This document shows, piece after piece, positions 60,401 through 64,000 of a stretch of DNA of 64,000 nucleotides (the stretch's first letter is position 1; the number at the start of each line of letters is the position of its first letter). The stretch comes from Thalassobacillus sp043497085 (GTDB taxonomy: Bacteria > Bacillota > Bacilli > Bacillales > Halobacillaceae). Position numbers and translations under genes: made by a program. The notes beneath the pieces are model-generated. The model saw nothing but the letters and a program-made list of their open reading frames with translations, made no database searches and was not told the DNA's origin. Where the stretch lies: the NCBI GenBank assembly GCA_043497085.1, contig JBIEKI010000001.1; one strand, 5' to 3'.

Positions 60401-62023
60401 GTTGAATTGATTTCACCACCGCCGCACCATGACATTTATTCCATCGAGGATTTGGCTGAATTAATTCATAACTTGAAAAATGCCAATCCTAGAGCCCGTA
60501 TCAGCGTCAAACTCGTTTCCGCTGATGGAGTAGGAACAATTGCTGCCGGGGTTGCAAAAGGAAGAGCCGATCATATCTTAATCAGTGGTTATGACGGCGG
60601 TACCGGTGCTGCACCTCGAACAAGTATTAAGCACGCTGGTATGCCTTGGGAAATCGGTCTTGCTGAAACCCATCAGACGCTCGTTTTGAATAACCTGCGT
60701 GACCGGATTGCGGTGGAAGCAGATGGAAAAATGATGACCGGGCGTGACATTGTTTACGCTACTTTGTTAGGAGCGGAAGAGTATGGATTTTCCACAGCAC
60801 CGCTCGTTGTATTGGGCTGTATCATGATGCGTGTCTGTCACTTAGATACATGCCCAGTCGGTGTCGCGACACAAAATCCGGAACTGCGTAAAAAGTTCAC
60901 TGGAAACGCCGATCACGTGGCAAACTTCATGCGTTTCATTGCACAAGAAGCGCGTGAGTTGATGGCGGAGCTTGGATTCCGCACCATTAATGAAATGGTC
61001 GGCCGTTCCGATGTATTAGAACCAAAAGAGGATATTGATCACTGGAAAGCGAAAAGCGTCGACTTTACGTCGCTTCTCTATCAGCCAGCCGTACCAGTAG
61101 GCGGAGGAACCTATCAAACTATCAAACAGGACCATGAGCTGCCGGAAAAATTAGACATGCAGGAATTGATCCCACTTTGCAAAAAGGCAATCGAGAATAA
61201 AGAACCGGTGGAGATCAATCACTCGATCCGAAATATCAACCGGGTAACCGGTACGATGCTCGGAAGTGAAATTACTCGCCGTTACGGAGCAGAAGGCTTG
61301 CCTGAAGATACGATCCGCTTGAACTTCAAGGGGTCCGCAGGTCAAAGCTTTGGTGCCTTTGTTCCAAAGGGCGTGACGATGACTATGATCGGCGATACCA
61401 ATGACTATATCGGTAAAGGATTATCAGGTGGTAAGATCATCGTTTACCCATCAGCAGAGTCTACATTCGCACCAGAGGAAAACACCATCGTTGGTAACGT
61501 TTCTTTCTATGGAGCGACAGCCGGGGAAGCTTATATCAACGGGCTTGCCGGTGAACGTTTCTGCGTACGTAATAGTGGAGCCAATGTCGTCGTCGAAGGT
61601 ATTGGGGACCATGGCTGTGAATATATGACTGGCGGAAAAGTCGTCGTTTTAGGCGGTACAGGCAGAAACTTTGCTGCTGGTATGTCCGGTGGTGTCGCTT
61701 ATATCCTGGAAGAGGAAGAAGGACTTTTCGATAGTAAATGTAATAAGGAGCTTGTACAGTTGCAGCGATTGACCGACCAACAGGAAATCACAGAGCTGTA
61801 TAAGATGATTGCGAAGCACGTGGAATACACCAACAGTCCTAAAGGACATCGTATTTTGAATGATTGGGATAAATACGTCTCCAAATTCGTACGTGTCATC
61901 CCAACCGCTTACCTTGAGATGGAAGAGCGGATTGCCAGCTTGTTAGATACAGGTATGAGTAAGTTTGATGCTGAAATGACAGCATTTGAAGAAAGTAAAC
62001 GAAGCAAAGAGCTTGTAAAATAA
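57434..62023 (+). CDS. gltB: Glutamate synthase (NADPH) large subunit
   Basis: 1529 residues. With GltD it converts glutamine plus 2-oxoglutarate to two glutamates. Domains in order: short propeptide, N-terminal class II glutaminase with nucleophile Cys22 (EACGIGMIAN), central domain (about 430-760), FMN synthase domain with the 3Fe-4S cluster CIMMRVCHLDTCPVG (C-x5-C-x4-C, near residue 1135), and the C-terminal GXGXG beta-helix (GLSGGKIIVYP, GGKVVVLGGTGRNFAAGMSGG). The ATG at 57434 has AGGAGG 7 nt upstream. gltD follows 18 nt after the stop. Confidence 0.98.
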   Translation: MEKHGYPIPQGLYNPANEHEACGIGMIANINGRKSHDIVQNAVTILCNLEHRGGQSADVNSGDGAGILTQIPHRFFLKQCEKENIELPGEGEYGVGMIFLPQDGYKRHQCIEILEDIIRDEGQELLGWRTVPVNDSFVGDSAKKTKPFIRQVFIAPSEDFKDRMAFERRLYIIRKRAALKIAEMDGCDDFYISSLSTSTIVYKGMLIPEQLDSFYIDLNHPDFISALALVHSRFSTNTFPSWKRSHPNRYTIHNGEFNTIRGNVNWMRARQSLCQSEYFSEEDLEKVLPVIDDNGSDSSMFDNAFEFLHLSGRSLAHTAMMMIPEPWPNNTTIEKEKRDFYEYHSTLMEPWDGPAALVFTNGTQIGACLDRNGLRPARYYVTKNGMIVLGSEVGALDIFADEIEYKDRLHPSKMLLVDLEKGKIIPDEEIKTEIAKEQPYDKWIADHMHDLDDLPEPVEEAPLTKEDQLLDHQLAFGYTTEELNKILKPMVSGGKDPVGSMGYDSPLAVLSKKPQLLYNYFKQLFAQVTNPAIDAIREEIVTAVGTTIGAEGNLVEPKPDSCKHLRLDTFALTNRQLEKLRQQHVDGFKAATLPILFDAKGEGAMDAALEDLFEKADREVENGTTLIILSDRGVNSDQAAIPALLAVSGLHHHLIRQGTRTKVSLLVESAEPREVHHFATLLGYGAEGINAYLAFDSLNDLIERGDLTGVTFEEAVDKYVQSVTDGVVKVLSKMGISTIQSYRGAQIFEAVGISSEVVEKYFTRTATRLGGIGLDIIEKEVLMRHESAYGENRNVSKNLEAGDEFQYRENGEDHQYNPHTIHLLQHACRSNNYELFKEYSQLLTDERNNLQSLRGLLTFKKRRSIPIEEVESVDDITKRFKTGAMSFGAISKEAHEALAIAMNKIGGKSNSGEGGEDPDRFTPDENGDLRRSAIKQIASGRFGVNSHYLVNADELQIKVAQGAKPGEGGHLPGKKVYPWIAEVRGSTTGVELISPPPHHDIYSIEDLAELIHNLKNANPRARISVKLVSADGVGTIAAGVAKGRADHILISGYDGGTGAAPRTSIKHAGMPWEIGLAETHQTLVLNNLRDRIAVEADGKMMTGRDIVYATLLGAEEYGFSTAPLVVLGCIMMRVCHLDTCPVGVATQNPELRKKFTGNADHVANFMRFIAQEARELMAELGFRTINEMVGRSDVLEPKEDIDHWKAKSVDFTSLLYQPAVPVGGGTYQTIKQDHELPEKLDMQELIPLCKKAIENKEPVEINHSIRNINRVTGTMLGSEITRRYGAEGLPEDTIRLNFKGSAGQSFGAFVPKGVTMTMIGDTNDYIGKGLSGGKIIVYPSAESTFAPEENTIVGNVSFYGATAGEAYINGLAGERFCVRNSGANVVVEGIGDHGCEYMTGGKVVVLGGTGRNFAAGMSGGVAYILEEEEGLFDSKCNKELVQLQRLTDQQEITELYKMIAKHVEYTNSPKGHRILNDWDKYVSKFVRVIPTAYLEMEERIASLLDTGMSKFDAEMTAFEESKRSKELVK

Positions 62024-62041
62024 TAAGAGGAGGGGGATACG

Positions 62042-63529
62042 ATGGGAAAAGCAACAGGATTTATGGAATACGAACGCCAATCACAACGTGAACGTGACCC
62101 TTCTGAACGCACGAAAGATTGGTCGGATTATACAGCTCCGATGAAAGAAGAAGAGGTCCAAATTCAAGGGGCGCGCTGCATGGACTGCGGCGTTCCTACT
62201 TGTCATACAGGTACAGAGATTAAAGGGCAGACAACAGGGTGTCCGGTCAATCACCTGATTCCGGAATGGAATGACCTGGTTTACCGTGGCCAATGGCAGG
62301 AAGCCCTGAAAAAGGAGCATGAGCGCAACAACTTCCCTGAGTTTACCGGCATTGCCTGCCCGGCACCTTGTGAAGGAGCCTGCGTCCTTGGCATCAATGA
62401 ACCGCCCGTGGCTATCCGTAGCGTGGAGCGCGCCATCATTGAAAAAGGTTTTGAAGAAGGTTGGGTAAAACCGGAACCGCCAGCTCAGCGTACAGGTAAG
62501 AAGGTGGCCGTAGTAGGCTCTGGTCCTGCTGGTCTTGCTTCTGCTGCCCAGTTGAACAAAGCTGGCCACTGGGTGACTGTATTTGAACGCAGCGACCGTG
62601 TCGGCGGCCTTTTGACATACGGTATTCCTGAAATGAAACTTTCCTATGAAATTGTCGAGCGCCGTGTAAACATTTTGAAAGCAGAAGGAATAGAATTTGT
62701 CACAAACACTGAGGTTGGTAAGGATTATCCGGAAGACAAACTGCGTGCGGATTTTGACTCTGTCATCCTCTGTGGCGGTTCAACTGTCCACCGCAATATC
62801 CCTGCCGATGGGAGAGAACTGAAGGGAATCCATTACGCCATGGACTTCCTGCACGCCAACACCAAGAGCCTGTTAGACTCCAACCATGAAGACGGCAACT
62901 ATATTTCCGCCAAAGATAAGGATGTTATTGTCATCGGCGGAGGCGATACAGGTACAGACTGTCTTGCTACTTCTGTGCGACATAACTGTAAAAGTCTTAC
63001 CCAATTCGATATTTATGATAAAAAGCTTTCTGCACGTGATACCGAAGATAATCCATGGCCACAGTGGCCAGTTGTTCACCGCGTAGAGTATGGTCATAAA
63101 GAAGCTGCATCAGTCCTGGGGGATGACCCGCGTGCTTATGCAGTTATGACTAAAAAGTTCGTCGGTGATGAAAACGGTCATGTCAAAGAAGTCCATACCA
63201 TCAACGTCAAGTTGACGAAGGATGAGAATGGCAAGCGAATCCGTGAAGAAATTCCAGGCACCGAAAAAGTATGGCCGGCGGACCTTGTGTTACTGGCTAT
63301 CGGGTTCCAAGGTCCAGAACAAGACCTGATCAACCAGCTTGGAATAGAAACTACAGAACGCTCTACGATTAAAGCAGAATATGGTGATTACCGCACAAAT
63401 GTCGAAGGCGTATTTGCTGCCGGAGACATGCGCCGTGGCCAAAGCCTGATCGTCTGGGCTATCAACGAAGGACGGGAAGCAGCACGCGAATGCGACCGCT
63501 ACCTTATGGGCTCAACAGTATTGCCATAA
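62042..63529 (+). CDS. gltD: Glutamate synthase (NADPH) small subunit
   Basis: 495 residues. The N-terminal iron-sulfur region has four-cysteine clusters (CMDCGVPTC...GCPVNH and IACPAPCEGACVLG), then an FAD site (VVGSGPAGLASAAQLNKAG, about 156-174) and an NADPH site (VIGGGDTGTDC, near 297-307). C-terminal FAD contact VFAAGDMRRGQSLIVWAI. It passes electrons from NADPH to the large subunit. AAGAGGAGGGGG precedes ATG; the terminator after the stop closes the operon. Confidence 0.98.
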   Translation: MGKATGFMEYERQSQRERDPSERTKDWSDYTAPMKEEEVQIQGARCMDCGVPTCHTGTEIKGQTTGCPVNHLIPEWNDLVYRGQWQEALKKEHERNNFPEFTGIACPAPCEGACVLGINEPPVAIRSVERAIIEKGFEEGWVKPEPPAQRTGKKVAVVGSGPAGLASAAQLNKAGHWVTVFERSDRVGGLLTYGIPEMKLSYEIVERRVNILKAEGIEFVTNTEVGKDYPEDKLRADFDSVILCGGSTVHRNIPADGRELKGIHYAMDFLHANTKSLLDSNHEDGNYISAKDKDVIVIGGGDTGTDCLATSVRHNCKSLTQFDIYDKKLSARDTEDNPWPQWPVVHRVEYGHKEAASVLGDDPRAYAVMTKKFVGDENGHVKEVHTINVKLTKDENGKRIREEIPGTEKVWPADLVLLAIGFQGPEQDLINQLGIETTERSTIKAEYGDYRTNVEGVFAAGDMRRGQSLIVWAINEGREAARECDRYLMGSTVLP

Positions 63530-63560
63530 CGTTTCCAATGAAAGTGTAAATCTCACACAT

Positions 63561-63593
63561 AAAATCGTCCAGGATTCCACTGGGCGATTTTTT
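63561..63593 (+). terminator. Terminator of gltBD
   Basis: AAAATCGTCCAG / CTGGGCGATTTT stem with one G-T pair, 7-nt loop, T run. Confidence 0.88.
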
Positions 63594-63746
63594 AGTACCC
63601 TATGGAAAGGGCTTCTTACCAGAGTTAAAACCTTATGGAGTGTTCCTTGAGGGATGACCGGCCATCCGTGATAAAATGCTAGATAACGATATAATTTAAT
63701 TTTTTGAACATAAGCTAGGAGTAGTACAAGTAGTGGAGGTGGGCGC

Positions 63747-64000
63747 GTGAAAAAGCGGTTTGCAGTTTGGACTGCTGGCATCTATATCGTCTATGCCCTA
63801 ATCATGGGGCTTTACTTATTCTGGTGGGCAGATAACGGGGTCCCTGCTTCCTACCAGGGAACTGCGGCAGACCCCGCAACGTTTATGACAGATCGTGAGC
63901 TGCAGCTAAGCCAGGAATATTCCCGCTATCAATCCATGATGTTCTTCCTGGGTTTACCGCTGGAGTGGATCATTTACCTTGGCGTGCTGGTACTTGGCAT
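63747..64000 (+). CDS. M48 family (YhfN/Ste24-like) metallopeptidase, N-terminus only (partial)
   Basis: 84 codons to the right edge from a GTG start with GGAGGTGGGC upstream. A first membrane segment (FAVWTAGIYIVYALIMGLYLF) is followed by PASYQGTAADPATFMTDREL and then a second segment starting FFLGLPLEWIIYLGVLVLG. That is the typical start of bacterial Ste24/HtpX-like CAAX-type peptidases such as B. subtilis YhfN. The HEXXH site lies beyond the window, so activity cannot be confirmed. Confidence 0.75.
   Translation, partial: MKKRFAVWTAGIYIVYALIMGLYLFWWADNGVPASYQGTAADPATFMTDRELQLSQEYSRYQSMMFFLGLPLEWIIYLGVLVLG

Noticed and set aside
63636..63672. Near-palindrome GGATGACCGGCCATCC upstream of the M48 gene
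   Set aside because: Single copy, no T tract and no known operator; could be chance.

Overview
The window looks like a chromosomal segment of an endospore-forming, low-to-middle GC Firmicute of the family Bacillaceae. A halotolerant genus close to Halobacillus or Virgibacillus is my best guess. The evidence is a GerA-type germination operon, an H-type small acid-soluble spore protein, a Spo0E-like phosphatase, a spore transglutaminase remnant, a YjcZ-type peptide, a des-desK-desR cluster, an S-box riboswitch, strong AGGAGG ribosome binding sites, many TTG/GTG starts, an NhaC antiporter and very acidic secreted proteins. Two perfect 16-bp parS sites (26517-26532 and 52502-52517) suggest the segment lies in the origin-proximal part of the chromosome. 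There are no rRNA, tRNA, CRISPR, IS or prophage genes.

Layout. 1-10 kb: tail of an FMN-dependent hydroxy-acid oxidase, DoxX protein, DUF2817 protein, M20 peptidase, YbaN-like protein, a small zinc ribbon, isocitrate lyase, an orphan EutH carrier, a Spo0E-like peptide, and a YxjG/H-type methionine synthase under a SAM riboswitch. 10-17 kb: two VOC proteins and a five-gene germination operon (A, C, D-type small protein, two B-type permeases), then a probable decayed gene and YjzC. 17-24 kb: WYL regulator, formaldehyde dehydrogenase, an envelope protein with a duplicated module, and the cold-shock set desR, desK and des. 24-36 kb: a VWA protein with an EndoI-type nuclease, a secreted M14 carboxypeptidase, a LOG protein, SDR and GNAT enzymes, an NlpC/P60 protein with Ser in place of the catalytic Cys, paiA-paiB, an RraA-like protein and small genes. 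36-46 kb: divergent sspH and a dicarboxylate/amino-acid symporter, both apparently starting at ATT; two large acidic secreted proteins; a Cu/Zn superoxide dismutase lipoprotein; a FUSC protein; an MFS carrier; a tgl gene broken by one TAA; a YjcZ peptide. 46-57 kb: lipoprotein, alkaline phosphatase with Pho boxes, DUF1259 protein, CYP152 peroxygenase, NhaC antiporter with a perfect cre, YczE-like protein, GNAT, DinB, SDR, AprX-like protease, macro-domain protein. 57-64 kb: gltB-gltD (glutamate synthase) and the start of an M48 peptidase.

The least explained structure is a set of degenerate tandem arrays with a 21-bp period in intergenic DNA (3895-3999, 5735-5818, 20812-20967, about 40099-40166, possibly 54445-54525). 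Their sequences are unrelated, but they share the period and sit next to terminators or gene 3' ends. Read on the minus strand each spells coiled-coil-like heptads, yet none has a ribosome binding site or a clean reading frame. Most genes are single or in pairs closed by strong hairpin terminators. The real operons are the ger cluster, desKR, paiAB with the following acetyltransferase, VWA-nuclease and gltBD.
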